DNA from: Pararhizobium arenae
Lineage (GTDB): Bacteria > Pseudomonadota > Alphaproteobacteria > Rhizobiales > Rhizobiaceae
DNA length: 62,301 bases
Direction: 5' to 3'
Assembly (NCBI RefSeq): GCF_001931685.1
Contig: NZ_MOOY01000013.1
Location: forward strand, 309 to 62,609
Under the pieces are notes generated by a model. It made no database searches, was not told where the DNA came from, and saw only the letters and a list, made by a program, of their open reading frames with translations. Shown here one piece after another: positions 1-8,488 of the stretch (position 1 is its first letter; the number at the start of each line of letters is the position of its first letter). The position numbers and the translations under genes were made by a program.

Positions 1-324
1 CGGAGAAGATCAATGTGAAGCATGAATACGCGAAGCTCAAGAAACAGGCGCTCCGTGTGCAAAATGTGGCGAATGGGGGTCTAGAGCGCGTCCGTTTTAC
101 TCGCGTCATATCCGCACGATTTGAGATTGTTGGCGCATTCTTGTCCGACCAAATCAACAATCGGGGATGGAATCAGAATTCAGCAGCCAGGAATCCTCAA
201 CGCGATCCCGCGTTCAATTTCAGCACTGGACGTAGCGCGTTAGATGTTCTTGCCAGTGCTGCTGTGGTGGGATTGGCTACGTTTGGCACTTACACACTTG
301 CACGTCGGCGAGGTAAAATATCCG

Positions 325-349
325 GGAACTTTAGAGCGATCGGCTTGTT
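325..349 (+). promoter_or_regulatory. EcfG/RpoE2-type promoter of small RNA candidate
   Basis: GGAAC at 325-329, 18 bases, then TT at 348-349 preceded by G. This fits the general-stress sigma factor pattern seen repeatedly in this window. The predicted start is near 356, exactly where a run of three hairpins begins. No credible protein gene starts downstream. Confidence 0.65.
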
Positions 350-355
350 GAAAAG

Positions 356-432
356 GCTCACCTCCGAGGTGAGCGCTGGAGGGTTCGCCAGCGCAGCAGC
401 TAGGTCTCCGGCGAGGCCTAGCTGCTTTCTAT
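356..432 (+). ncRNA. Candidate stress-induced small RNA with three hairpins
   Basis: Seen: three consecutive inverted repeats. They are GCTCACCTC / GAGGTGAGC (356-374), GCGCTGG / CCAGCGC (373-394) and GCAGCTAGG / CCTAGCTGC (396-425). The last is followed by TTTCT, like an intrinsic terminator. A stress-type promoter ends at 349, so a transcript of about 75 bases is predicted. The first hairpin exposes CCUCC, a sequence that can pair with ribosome binding sites; a role as an antisense regulator of translation is inference. An open frame crosses the region but has no coding look. No family was recognised. Confidence 0.55.
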
Positions 433-1038
433 AGGTGGTGGGTAAGCGACTGTTAATAAAGCAACCAGCGCCTAAGCGTTCCCCTCGGAATCGACAGCCT
501 TTTGGTCTGCAAAAGAAAAATACCCGTCGACGTCATTGCTGGGCGAGCACGGTGTCTCCCGATCGATGTCATTCCTACGGGTGCGGCTTGTATTATTCCG
601 TCAGGTTATTAGCACTTCACTCACAGCATCGTTTTCCATCTCCGGCATCATGGCACTGTTTGCGAACTCGAATGTAGCAATCAAAGCTACAGCTGACGCT
701 ACAGGCGTGTGAACCCAGATCTAAGTCTGACTTGTCATTTTCCGTCGTATATCGAGAAATCCGTCAACATGTTCTTAGGCAAGGGGTTGGGTCGTTGTTG
801 TGTGACGGCTCGGGTTTTCCGCCTAACTATACGCTTAACTCTCGTTTCACGCCGACGGCGAGGGTTTTGTAAGGCACCGTCTACAGGGTATTGGTTCAAT
901 TGAAACGAGGACCCCTCAAATAATAGGATTAACGCGACGGCATATTTAGAAGACTTTGCTATGTGCTGTGGCTCGAATCAGCTCCCGCCGTCTGACATTG
1001 GTTCGTCGCTACAGCATCCGGTGCCCCGCCGGGAAAAC
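433..1038. other. Non-coding stretch, nothing recognised
   Basis: About 600 bases without a convincing gene on either strand. The open frames present have no ribosome binding site, no family resemblance and irregular codon use. No tRNA, repeat or stress-type promoter was seen. Confidence 0.5.
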
Positions 1039-1071
1039 AGCCACCCTGCGTTGTCCCCGCGCAGGGTGGCT
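1039..1071 (-). terminator. Intrinsic terminator of the 57-residue gene
   Basis: A perfect 12-base stem (1039-1050 with 1060-1071) around a 9-base loop. Read on the minus strand it is followed by GTTTTCCC. It lies 37 bases past the stop codon of the small minus-strand gene at 1108-1281. Confidence 0.75.
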
Positions 1072-1107
1072 CTTATCGGCAAGTCACATCGGCGGCTGGC
1101 GAGTAGC

Positions 1108-1281
1108 TTAGTCAGGCTTGTTTTGCCGCTCGCGCTCCAGCCTCAACGCTCGCAGTCGATCAGTTTTCTCCTTCGCGGTACGAGCGTCCCTTTCTGCCTG
1201 TTGCATAGCAGCAGCCTTCGATGTTTCAAAATCGCCTAGCGGAGATGCACCGCGTTTGCGGGTGGTCTGAGTGTTTTGCAT
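1108..1281 (-). CDS. Small hydrophilic protein of 57 residues, unknown function
   Basis: The protein starts MQNTQTTRKRGASPLGDFE and continues with a highly charged, probably helical segment rich in Ala, Glu, Arg and Lys (residues 20-57), ending QNKPD. It has no membrane segment or signal peptide and looks like a small cytosolic helical protein. Support for being real is the coding-like composition, a full ATG-to-stop frame, and a strong intrinsic terminator placed just behind it. No stress-type promoter was found upstream. Similar short basic and acidic proteins are common in rhizobia, but I do not recognise a function. Confidence 0.6.
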   Translation of the reverse strand: MQNTQTTRKRGASPLGDFETSKAAAMQQAERDARTAKEKTDRLRALRLERERQNKPD

Positions 1282-2319
1282 GCACTGAAAGATAGAGCCT
1301 GCCTAAATGGCGGCTAGATCGGTTCACGATGGCGGCATAAGTTGGTACGCTACAAGACGGGAAGCAAATGGACTGGCACGGTAAAAGCCGGAACTAATGC
1401 CGCACACGTGACAATGCGCAGGCACGACACCTATTCTCAGGGCTGACTTTCGCTAGATCGCCGGTGCAGCATGTGGATTGGCGACGCTGAGCTTCTCAGA
1501 CTGAGGAGCCATTTGACACAGGATCTTTTGCGCCGAGATGTATTAGCTGACCGGTTTCTTCTTTGCTTTACCCTTTACTCCGCCTCTTCACACGCTTCAC
1601 CCTCGGCGACTTCATGAGGTTTGAGGCCCTTTATTGGCCAGCCTTTGGGATGCACCGACGGCCCGTCTACCGGGTGGTAATAAGAAGGAATTCGATCTCG
1701 CCGCTCGGGCCGGCTCGAATACAAACGGCTGCGGATTGTTCGACATGCGATGTTAGCATTAGCTTCGCGTGCATGCTTTAAGCGCGCAAAATGGGATTGT
1801 TGCGACTTTATCCAAAGAGCATGCGCCACACGTCGATTCCTGGCAAGAGCAGCACGAATGTCCACCTCATGAAGTGAGGCCAATAGCTTCATGATCCCCG
1901 GATATGTCGGCGCGGTGCGCCTCTCATAGAACCGAGCAATTTGCCTTGAAACTGACACGAGCCACTATTCTATTTTTTGCGTACTACTATTTCCTTTTCG
2001 GGCCCTTACCGTGTGCACGCGCCCTTGCCTTGATCCGCGGTGCTTTTGCCCGGCCGGCAGAAACGGGGACGTCGGATCGGTCAGCGCGCCTGCCCCCGAC
2101 ACTTAATTGACGACTCATACAGCGCGCGCAGTGTCCTAGCCCCTACCGCGAGGCGCGAGCCATTCGCGCGGTGCGGAAAGGGGCTATCTGGTTCTTGTCT
2201 GGCTTTCCGATTTTTGCCGCCGGTCTCCTCGCCACCGCATGGCTCATGACTACGCACTCCACGTGGTAAACCTGGGCGCATCTGACTCGAAACGTTTGCC
2301 CCAATCCTTTTTGACAATG
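1282..2319. other. Mostly non-coding; doubtful minus-strand frame at 1575-1958
   Basis: The only frame of note is on the minus strand at 1575-1958. Its last 40 codons (a stretch containing HPKGWPIKGLKPHEV) look more coding-like than the rest, so it may be the remnant of a longer gene. No ribosome binding site, promoter or family could be assigned. Nothing else was recognised. Confidence 0.3.
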
Positions 2320-2344
2320 GGAACACCCCGCGAGAGTGATTGTT
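2320..2344 (+). promoter_or_regulatory. EcfG-type promoter of the trxB-like/nuoCD unit
   Basis: GGAAC at 2320-2324, 18 bases, TT at 2343-2344 preceded by G. It lies about 70 bases before the ATG at 2413 and points at it. Confidence 0.7.
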
Positions 2345-2412
2345 ACCGGTCCCATCATCCGAGAAGTTTAACGGACGGACATCAGTTGTACTATCCAGGT
2401 CGTACCCAAAGA

Positions 2413-3309
2413 ATGGATTGCGTTGTTATCGGCGGCGGACCAGCCGGGTTATCGGCCGCAATCTACCTGGCGCGGTATCGCTTATCCGTGACTGTGTTCG
2501 ATGACGGAACGGGGAGAGCTGCAACCATTCCAATAACGCATAACTATGCCGGTTTTCCTGGTGGCGTCAGCGGTGCCGAACTGCTTACGCGGATGGGTCT
2601 GCAGGCGATGACCTACGGCGCCGAAATCCGGTACGAGACCGTCGAGGCCTTGGCTCGCGAAGGCGATGGATTTACCGTGTCATATGGCGACGTCAACGTG
2701 CTGGCTCGAACTGTGCTGATCGCGACTGGAGTGAAAAACCACCGCCCCGACATGCCCGAAAATCTACATGATGAAGCGGTCCACCGAGGCCTCATCCGTT
2801 ACTGCCCAGTGTGCGATGGCTTTGAGGTTACGGACAAGCGCGTAGCGGTTATTGGACAGGGCGGTAAAGCGTTCATGGAAGCCGTATTTCTCAGAAGTTT
2901 TACGCGCCATGTAACGTTACTTTCACCCGGATACCACGATCTAGCGCCGGAACAACTGGCCCGCCTGCGAGAATTAGGAATACGCGTTGATACAGGGACT
3001 TTGGATTTCAAAGTTGAAGAAGACCTCATATGCATACGGACGCTCAAGAACTCACCTTGTTTCGATGCGGTTTATCCCGCGTTGGGGTCGAATGTTCGGT
3101 CGAAACTTGCGTCAAGTGTCGGGGCAAAGCTCTCGCCGGAGGGATGCATCTGTGTCGATGATCATCAGAGAACGGATGTGCGAGGTCTTTATGCCGCAGG
3201 AGACGTGGTGATCGGTCTCGACCAGATAAGTCACGCCATTGGACAGGCTGGCGTTGCCGCAACCGCGATCAGGAACGATCTATGTGAGGTCTCACCGCTC
3301 TTGCGTTGA
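2413..3309 (+). CDS. Thioredoxin-reductase-like FAD/NAD(P) oxidoreductase
   Basis: A 298-residue flavoprotein of the thioredoxin reductase fold. The N-terminal FAD-binding motif is [10 protein letters not shown] (residues 8-17). The redox pair lies in YCPVCDGF, and the C-terminal FAD motif is in GLYAAGDVV. The frame is open further upstream, but the ATG at 2413 was chosen because the dinucleotide-binding strand (MDCVVIGGG) begins there and the length then fits the family. It probably passes electrons from NAD(P)H to a disulfide or small redox partner in the cytosol; the partner is unknown. It is the first gene after a stress-type promoter, and nuoC follows after 131 bases, so it may share its transcript. 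Confidence 0.85.
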   Translation: MDCVVIGGGPAGLSAAIYLARYRLSVTVFDDGTGRAATIPITHNYAGFPGGVSGAELLTRMGLQAMTYGAEIRYETVEALAREGDGFTVSYGDVNVLARTVLIATGVKNHRPDMPENLHDEAVHRGLIRYCPVCDGFEVTDKRVAVIGQGGKAFMEAVFLRSFTRHVTLLSPGYHDLAPEQLARLRELGIRVDTGTLDFKVEEDLICIRTLKNSPCFDAVYPALGSNVRSKLASSVGAKLSPEGCICVDDHQRTDVRGLYAAGDVVIGLDQISHAIGQAGVAATAIRNDLCEVSPLLR

Positions 3310-3440
3310 ATCGAGCCAATAGGATTCGGCGCGTCGGGACATTGATTTCTCTTCTGCGGTTCAAGGTTGAAGCAAACACAATTCAACCAGGGAACAAAAT
3401 GTTCGTTGCCTTGTTCGCACATCTTCACGAGGGGCACGAC

Positions 3441-4061
3441 ATGAGCAATCTGCAGAAGCTGTTGCAGGAACTACAAGCCGACTACTCGCAACTATTCCGA
3501 TCCAGTTCCATCCGGTTTGGCGAGTTGACGGTAGTGACCGACGTTGATCACATCATCCCGCTCTTGAAAAATCTGCGCGATGATGAGCGCTTTCGTTTCA
3601 TTTGTCTGCTGGATGTTTGCGGAGTCGATTGGCCCGAGAGAAAAATGCGTTTTGAGGTCGCCTACCATCTTCTGTCACCGTATCGTAACGAGCGCATACG
3701 GTTAAAGCTGCAAACAGATGAGGAGACCGCTGTTCCGTCCGCTTGTGAGGTCTTCCCGGCAGCCGACTGGTTCGAGCGCGAAGCTTGGGACATGTACGGA
3801 ATACTCTTTACTGGGCACCCGGACCTCAGGCGAATCCTCACCGATTATGGGTTTGACGGTCATCCTCTGCGGAAGGACTTCCCATTAACTGGCTATGTTG
3901 AGGTCCGATACGATGACGCGCAGAAGCGCGTTGTCTACGAACCAGTAGAGCTCAAACAAGAGTACCGTCATTTTGACTTTCTTTCGCCTTGGGAGGGGAC
4001 GGCAGCGTTGCTGCCAGGCGATGAAAAATCAGACGAGCCGTCCGGCCGAGGTGCGGTGTGA
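3441..4061 (+). CDS. nuoC: NADH-quinone oxidoreductase subunit C
   Basis: 206 residues of the 30-kDa subunit of respiratory complex I, part of the peripheral arm on the cytosolic side of the inner membrane. Recognisable stretches are [13 protein letters not shown], the [25 protein letters not shown] region and the tail FDFLSPWEG. The ATG at 3441 has a purine-rich ribosome site (GAGGGG) and gives normal family length; the longer upstream frame is not conserved-looking. The stop codon overlaps the nuoD start (TGATG). No nuoA, nuoB or nuoE-N genes are nearby, so this cannot be a full complex I operon. Confidence 0.9.
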   Translation: MSNLQKLLQELQADYSQLFRSSSIRFGELTVVTDVDHIIPLLKNLRDDERFRFICLLDVCGVDWPERKMRFEVAYHLLSPYRNERIRLKLQTDEETAVPSACEVFPAADWFEREAWDMYGILFTGHPDLRRILTDYGFDGHPLRKDFPLTGYVEVRYDDAQKRVVYEPVELKQEYRHFDFLSPWEGTAALLPGDEKSDEPSGRGAV

Positions 4062-5248
4062 TGGAGCATCAGATCCGGAATTTCAACATCAACTTTGGCC
4101 CTCAACATCCGGCCGCGCACGGCGTTCTACGTCTGGTCCTGGAACTCAATGGCGAACTTGTTGAACGGGTCGATCCCCACATAGGTCTGCTTCACCGGGG
4201 CACGGAAAAATTAATCGAGGCGAAAACTTACTTACAAGCTTTGCCATATTTCGACCGGCTCGACTATGTCGCTCCGATGTGCCAGGAGCACGGATACTGC
4301 CTCGCGGTTGAGAAGCTATTGCAGCTCGAGGTTCCCAAACGCGGTCAATTAATACGCGTCTTATACGCTGAAATTAGCCGCCTGCTTTCTCACCTGCTCA
4401 ATGTCACGACCCAGGCGATGGATGTCGGTGCTCTTACACCCCCTTTATGGGGCTTTGAAGAGCGGGAAAAACTCATGGTTTTTTACGAGCGAGCGTCCGG
4501 CTCCAGGATGCACGCAGCTTACTTTCGCCCCGGCGGCGTTCACCAGGATGTCCCAGAGCAACTGCTTCAGGATATCGCGCGCTGGTGCGAGACATTCCCA
4601 AAGGTGCTCGATGACATTGATAACCTGATTACGGAAAACCGCATCTTCAAGCAACGCAATGTAGATATCGGTGTCATCTCTTTGGCGGACGCCTGGGCGA
4701 GAGGTTTCTCCGGTGTTCTTATCCGAGGCTCAGGAGCCGCGTGGGATCTGAGGCGCGCTCAACCCTATGAATGCTACTCAGAGCTCGAATTCGATATCCC
4801 TGTCGGAAAAAACGGCGATTGCTATGATCGTTACGTAATACGCATGATTGAGATGCGGCAGTCGATCAATATAATGCAGCAGTGTCTCGAACGCCTGCTG
4901 TCAACAGAGAAAATTGGTCCAGTATCTGCGCTCAACGGGAAAGTTGTCCCACCAAAACGGGGAGAGATGAAACGCTCGATGGAGGCCCTGATCCATCATT
5001 TCAAACTGTATACGGAAGGATTTCACGTTCCAGAAGGAGAGGCGTATGCCGCGGTGGAGGCTCCCAAAGGCGAGTTTGGCGTCTATTTGATCGCGGACGG
5101 CACCAATAGCCCTTACCGATGCAAAATAAGAGCGCCAGGTTTCGCTCACCTGCAAGCGATGGATTTCATGACGAGAGGACACCAGCTTGCGGACGTGTCT
5201 GCAATTTTGGGCTCCCTTGACATCGTATTTGGCGAAGTTGACCGATAG
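4061..5248 (+). CDS. nuoD: NADH-quinone oxidoreductase subunit D
   Basis: 395 residues, full length for the 49-kDa subunit that helps form the quinone pocket of complex I. The N-terminal [17 protein letters not shown] and [14 protein letters not shown] motifs and the C-terminal [17 protein letters not shown] end are all present, with no frame break. ATG at 4061 overlaps the nuoC stop by one base, showing translational coupling. Downstream there is only a 12-codon open frame and no nuoE. The pair nuoCD with a thioredoxin-reductase-like partner, under a stress promoter, may modify or replace subunits of the housekeeping complex; that is inference. Confidence 0.92.
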   Translation: MEHQIRNFNINFGPQHPAAHGVLRLVLELNGELVERVDPHIGLLHRGTEKLIEAKTYLQALPYFDRLDYVAPMCQEHGYCLAVEKLLQLEVPKRGQLIRVLYAEISRLLSHLLNVTTQAMDVGALTPPLWGFEEREKLMVFYERASGSRMHAAYFRPGGVHQDVPEQLLQDIARWCETFPKVLDDIDNLITENRIFKQRNVDIGVISLADAWARGFSGVLIRGSGAAWDLRRAQPYECYSELEFDIPVGKNGDCYDRYVIRMIEMRQSINIMQQCLERLLSTEKIGPVSALNGKVVPPKRGEMKRSMEALIHHFKLYTEGFHVPEGEAYAAVEAPKGEFGVYLIADGTNSPYRCKIRAPGFAHLQAMDFMTRGHQLADVSAILGSLDIVFGEVDR

Positions 5249-5276
5249 AACGCCGTCCGTCTGCAAGAGAAATTGA

Positions 5277-5301
5277 GGAACAAATGCAAAATAAAAGTGT
5301 T
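5277..5301 (+). promoter_or_regulatory. EcfG-type promoter without an obvious gene
   Basis: GGAAC at 5277-5281, 18 bases, TT at 5300-5301 preceded by G, 28 bases after the nuoD stop. The next 300 bases hold no convincing plus-strand gene. There is one weak hairpin (CACCC / GGGTG near 5375-5395) and a 15-codon frame. It may drive a small RNA, or be a chance match. Confidence 0.4.
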
Positions 5302-5599
5302 GTCACCAAATTCGTCACCTAGAGTACCACATTTAGGCTTAGCGATGTCGGCGGGCGAGAGGGCGGTCGATTTCCACCCTGATAACGGGTGATTGGAAAA
5401 GAGTGTGATCGCGTTTGTGAATGACGGTTACATTGATTGCGGCGTTACCAGCTAACCCGCAAGCCTAGCTGCGAAGCCTCCTTCGATGTTACAGTACGCT
5501 GAAGCTACTTCTCATCCGATCGACATTTCGCCCGATATTGGCTCTTTTGCTGAGATACTTTGACAGCGCGCTTAGGTTTCTCCTCGATTGAAGCATTCC
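5302..5599. other. Non-coding stretch
   Basis: Nothing recognised beyond the weak hairpin near 5375-5395. It separates the plus-strand nuoCD unit from the minus-strand DUF6894 gene that ends at 5600. Confidence 0.4.
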
Positions 5600-5827
5600 T
5601 CACCAAACCGCCGCGATGACAGACACTTGAAAAATGGTTCGGCCGCTTATGTCCTGTGCTTTGACACTAAGTCCGAACGTGTCTGAAGTTGTGGGGCAGG
5701 CGATAAGATCTTTAACCAGAATCTGTTTCGCTTCTTCCAGCACTTGGCTTTCGCTCGCGACGTATCGTCCGATCCTGTCGTGGTGGTAACAATAGCCATC
5801 GCTTCGATGGAAATAAACGAATGGCAT
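5600..5827 (-). CDS. DUF6894-like small protein
   Basis: 75 residues. The layout (an N-terminal FVYFH strand, a central helix SESQVLEEAKQILVKDLI, then a strand pair ending in SGRTIFQVSVIA) matches the rhizobial DUF6894 family of short proteins of unknown function. The ATG at 5827 overlaps the TGA of the preceding small membrane protein gene (TGATG), so the start is well supported and translation is probably coupled. It is the last gene of a three-gene minus-strand operon headed by a DUF892 gene with a stress-type promoter. No catalytic residues are apparent. Confidence 0.65.
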   Translation of the reverse strand: MPFVYFHRSDGYCYHHDRIGRYVASESQVLEEAKQILVKDLIACPTTSDTFGLSVKAQDISGRTIFQVSVIAAVW

Positions 5828-5946
5828 CACTGTTCCAGTGAATCTCGGAAGGAGCGGCGCCTGCGTGGACCGAACCAGAGGAGAAGAACGACTGCTACGA
5901 TAGGCGCCGCGCCGCCAGTTAGGAACAACAGGTCCGTCAGTGTCAT
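5827..5946 (-). CDS. 39-residue single-pass membrane protein
   Basis: The protein starts MTLTDLLFLTGGAAPIVA and continues with VVLLLWF, then a basic tail (PRRRRSFRDSLEQ). It is one membrane segment with positive residues on the cytosolic side. It lies in the 4-base gap after the corrected end of the DUF892 gene and overlaps the DUF6894 start by one base (TGATG), so operon membership is clear. Function is unknown. Such tiny membrane proteins often bind or regulate a larger membrane partner, but no partner is evident here. Confidence 0.6.
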   Translation of the reverse strand: MTLTDLLFLTGGAAPIVAVVLLLWFGPRRRRSFRDSLEQ

Positions 5947-5950
5947 TCCG

Positions 5951-6467
5951 TTAGACCTTTGCAGTTTCGCCGGCAGATCTCAGCGAGAGGAACTTCAAGG
6001 TAACATCCGACGGGTGTTGTTCGATCCAGGCGCCCATCTTTTTCCTTTTCGTCGAGATTGGCGCGGAGCGCAGTGGACGATGCCGAAAAGCCACCTTGTT
6101 CGGCGACAGTGAGAAGTGATCTGGAAGCAGCGATCTCGACCTGCTCGAATGCGAAGTTCGCAAACGAGTATTTCAAGATTTCGTCGGCGGCCACGGTTTG
6201 CCCCGTTGCCGCCGTCGCGCTAGTCAGTGACAGTGCCACATCTTTGAGGGCCGAGCGATCTTCTGCGAAGTCGCTGAGCAGTTGATTCAATCGCGCGATT
6301 TGGGTTTCGGTCTTGTGAATGTGCTGGTCGAGCCTGGTAGCGTCTTCCGGGTAATTCTCTATTCTGCTGACCTGAGGCTTTATGATCGAAAGGGCGTGGT
6401 TTTCTATCGCGTGCGCATTCTTCAACCCGGTAACGAAAATCGAGCGTACAGTACCTTCCGCGTTCAT
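5951..6467 (-). pseudogene. DUF892 (YciE/YciF-type) ferritin-like protein, frameshifted
   Basis: DUF892 proteins are four-helix ferritin-like stress proteins. The first about 140 codons read VRSIFVTGLKNAHAIENHALSI and onward in one frame. The conserved family ending (GAWIEQHPSDV... SLRSAGETAKV) continues in another frame. One extra base in the T runs at 6039-6049 explains the switch; removing it gives 171 residues. The start at 6467 was chosen because AAGGAG lies 7 bases before it. Unrepaired, the protein ends in about 34 unrelated residues at 5943. This may be a real lesion or a homopolymer error. It heads an operon with two small genes and has its own stress-type promoter. Confidence 0.75.
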
Positions 6468-6496
6468 CACAGCTCCTTGCATTTATGAGCTTGCCC

Positions 6497-6521
6497 AACC
6501 GGGCTGCCTAAGCGAGGTTCC
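6497..6521 (-). promoter_or_regulatory. EcfG-type promoter of the DUF892 operon
   Basis: On the minus strand GGAAC (6521-6517), 18 bases, TT (6498-6497), 30 bases before the start at 6467. Confidence 0.7.
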
Positions 6522-6860
6522 CGGTATCGCGAAATTATCTGAATGAGCGAAGTATTTTTTGGATGTTGTTTATGCTCGAGACACGCGCTTCGATTTCATA
6601 GCACTCGCGCATGGCAGCGGAGCTGTTCCCTAAACGATGTCGCCCCACGCGGCTCAGCTCCCATTGCCTAATACCAACACTGCTAACCTCAATCTTGCCC
6701 AGTGAATTTCAATCAGCGCCAGAGATTGCTCTGCTCGTCGGAGGGCGTTGGTTTCGTTTCCGCGTATGGTGCTTCTCCTTTTACTGCTCACATGGTGATC
6801 GCACCGAAAAGTCTGCGAACGGAGCCTTCATTGAAGTTTCGAAGCCCGGCCTTAATAACG
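6522..6860. other. Non-coding stretch between divergent units
   Basis: No convincing gene or repeat. It separates the divergent stress-type promoters of the DUF892 operon and of the lipoprotein gene. Confidence 0.45.
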
Positions 6861-6885
6861 GGAACATTGGAAGTGAACCTTGGTT
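6861..6885 (+). promoter_or_regulatory. EcfG-type promoter of the disrupted lipoprotein gene
   Basis: GGAAC at 6861-6865, 18 bases, TT at 6884-6885 preceded by G, about 50 bases before the ATG at 6938. Confidence 0.7.
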
Positions 6886-7134
6886 GGGTACCGCGCCAGG
6901 GCAAACCGCCTTCGCCTAGGTTATTCAGGAGAATTGCATGAAATTCTATGTGTGCGCTTCCGCGACTGCAGTCGCTTTAACGCTTGCGGGGTGCTCGGCA
7001 ACCGAGTTGCAGCCAATTCCGGGCAGCATCACCTAAAATGGCCAGCCGCGGACCAAACTGACTAAATCTCCAGTCGGAAGCACTTTTGAGCACCGGTTTC
7101 GTGACCCTCGTGGGGACCAGTATGTCGAGACCTA

Positions 7135-7161
7135 TGAATAGCCCCGAGTTTCGTAGACACC
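7135..7161 (+). repeat. Left inverted repeat of the IS element
   Basis: It begins TGAATAGCCCC and ends GTAGACACC, matching the other end (8326-8352, reversed) at 24 of 27 positions. Confidence 0.85.
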
Positions 7162-7167
7162 CTCGGG

Positions 7168-8027
7168 TTAGATTTTCTGCTGCTTCTCGAACTCGATGGG
7201 TGACAGCATCCCGTTCCTGGCGTGCTTGCGTTTCGGGTTGTAGAACATCTCGATGTAATCGAACACGTCCTGGCGAGCTTCATCGCGTGAACGGTAGACG
7301 TTGCGGCGTATCCGCTCTCGCTTCAGAAGATTGAAGAAGCGCTCGGCCACCGCGTTGTCATGGCAGTTGCCGCGTCGGCTCATCGAGTGAACCAGATTGT
7401 GGTGCTTGAGGAACGAGGCCCAGTCCATGCTGGTGAACTGCGAACCCTGGTCCGAGTGGATCAGCACCTTGTTCTTCGGCTTGCGCCTCCACACAGCCAT
7501 GAGCAGAGCCTGCAACACGACGTCGGTGGTTTGGCGGCTCTGCATTGCCAGCCGATCACCCGGCGGGAATAGAGATCGATGACGACGGCGAGATACGCAA
7601 AGCCCTCGCAGGTCCGGATATAGGTGATGTCTGTGACCCACGCCGTGTCCGGAGCCTCGACGTCAAACTGCCGGTCGAGCGAGTTATCGACGACGACGGA
7701 AGGCCTGCCGCCGTAGATGCCGGGGCGGCGTTTGTAGCCAATCTGCGCCTTGATCCCGGCAAGGCGTGTCAGACGTGCGACCCTGTTCGGACAGCACATC
7801 TCGCCCTGGTCGAGAAGGTCGTCGTGCAGCTTTCGATAGCCGTAGACCTTGCCGCTCTCCTCCCACGCTTTCAGGAGAAGATCGGTCTGCCGTTTGTCCT
7901 CGCTGGCTCGTCTGCTCAGCGGGTTCTTCAGCCAGGTGTAAAATCCACTCGGATGAACCCGCAAAAGGCGGCACATCGTCCGCACCGAAAACTGCAAGCG
8001 ATGCAGAGCAATGAACGCGTACTTCAC
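7168..8027 (-). pseudogene. IS3-family transposase orfB (DDE integrase), frameshifted
   Basis: The integrase-type catalytic domain is visible: [11 protein letters not shown] (first Asp), [13 protein letters not shown] (second Asp) and the region HDNAVAERFFNLLKRE (Glu). A base is missing in the C run near 7548-7549, inside the expected VIGWAMQSR. The frame changes there and the two halves lie in different frames. GTG at 8027 overlaps the orfA stop (GTGA). In intact relatives the protein is made as an orfAB fusion by -1 slippage at the A7 run 8057-8063, where the -1 frame reads straight into orfB. Confidence 0.85.
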
Positions 8028-8293
8028 TTTGCATCCCTGGCGAAATACGCGGCCGCTTTTTTTAGGATGTCTCGCTCCTCGGTGACGCGAGCCAATTCCC
8101 TCTTCAGCCGCCTGATCTCCTCGGCCTCGTCGCTGCCCTTGGCGTTCGGCGCAGCAAACTTCTTCTTCCATTCGTAGAGCGAATGCTGGCTGACGCCGAG
8201 ACGCTGCGACACCTCCGCAACCGGATAGCCTCGCTCCGTGATCTGGCGCACCGCGTCACGCTTAAATTCTTCGCTGAAATTCGATTTGCTCAT
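8024..8293 (-). CDS. IS3-family transposase orfA (helix-turn-helix)
   Basis: 89 residues starting [15 protein letters not shown]. The helix-turn-helix segment is [22 protein letters not shown] (about residues 25-46), followed by a leucine-zipper-like coiled coil [21 protein letters not shown]. This is the DNA-binding part that recognises the terminal repeats. The frame is intact, and a run of seven A residues near its end is the expected slippery site for making the orfAB fusion. Confidence 0.9.
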   Translation of the reverse strand: MSKSNFSEEFKRDAVRQITERGYPVAEVSQRLGVSQHSLYEWKKKFAAPNAKGSDEAEEIRRLKRELARVTEERDILKKAAAYFARDAK

Positions 8294-8325
8294 GATGCTC
8301 TTCTTGCCTCAAAATTAGGAAAGAA

Positions 8326-8352
8326 GGTGTCTACAAATCTTGGGGCTATTCA
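8326..8352 (-). repeat. Right inverted repeat of the IS element
   Basis: Reverse complement begins TGAATAGCCCC. It is followed by the second CTA target copy at 8353-8355. Confidence 0.85.
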
Positions 8353-8461
8353 CTATCAAATGCAGGCTGACAGATCGATCCGCCTTATTTCTCGACACCG
8401 GACCGATCTGTTTATCGGGTTAGGAGACGGGCGCGACCGATAGCGAGCGAGGCAGCTACGC

Positions 8462-8488
8462 CGTGCCGTGACCAATAGCCACGGCACG
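8462..8488 (+). terminator. Hairpin after the lipoprotein gene
   Basis: A 9-base perfect stem CGTGCCGTG / CACGGCACG (8462-8470, 8480-8488) lies 19 bases past the lipoprotein stop. Only TT follows, so termination is likely but not certain. Confidence 0.45.

Larger units (their letters stand above)
7135..8352 (-). mobile_element. IS3-family insertion sequence, 1218 bp
   Basis: The ends start TG and finish CA with 27-base inverted repeats that differ at three positions (7135-7161 and 8326-8352). The target duplication is CTA (7132-7134 and 8353-8355), the 3-base size usual for parts of the IS3 family. It holds orfA and orfB on the minus strand with an A7 slippery run (8057-8063) for -1 frameshifting. 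The transposase has lost a base in orfB, so this copy is probably not active by itself. Confidence 0.9.
6938..8443 (+). pseudogene. Small lipoprotein gene split by an IS element
   Basis: The start (AGGAGAA ribosome site, ATG 6938) encodes a signal peptide ending in the lipobox LAGC, so the product would be an outer or inner membrane lipoprotein. Codon 33 is TAA (7034-7036), but the same frame continues with NGQPRTKLTKSPVGS and FRDPRGDQYVETY up to 7134, where the IS is inserted. Removing the IS (7135-8352) and one CTA copy joins this in frame to QMQADRSIRLISRHR and a stop at 8443, giving 94 residues. The gene therefore carries two independent lesions, a nonsense codon and an insertion. Confidence 0.8.

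Noticed and set aside
15..434. 139-codon open frame as a protein gene
   Set aside because: It runs through the three hairpins and terminator of the small RNA candidate, lacks a family resemblance, and its C-terminal part is just the hairpin sequence read as codons.
1575..1958. 127-codon minus-strand frame
   Set aside because: Only its end looks coding-like; no start signal, promoter or family. May be a remnant.
5284..5322. Start of a truncated nuoE gene after nuoD
   Set aside because: The 12-codon frame has no resemblance to NuoE, and the GAGGAAC before it is equally explained as the -35 box of a promoter.
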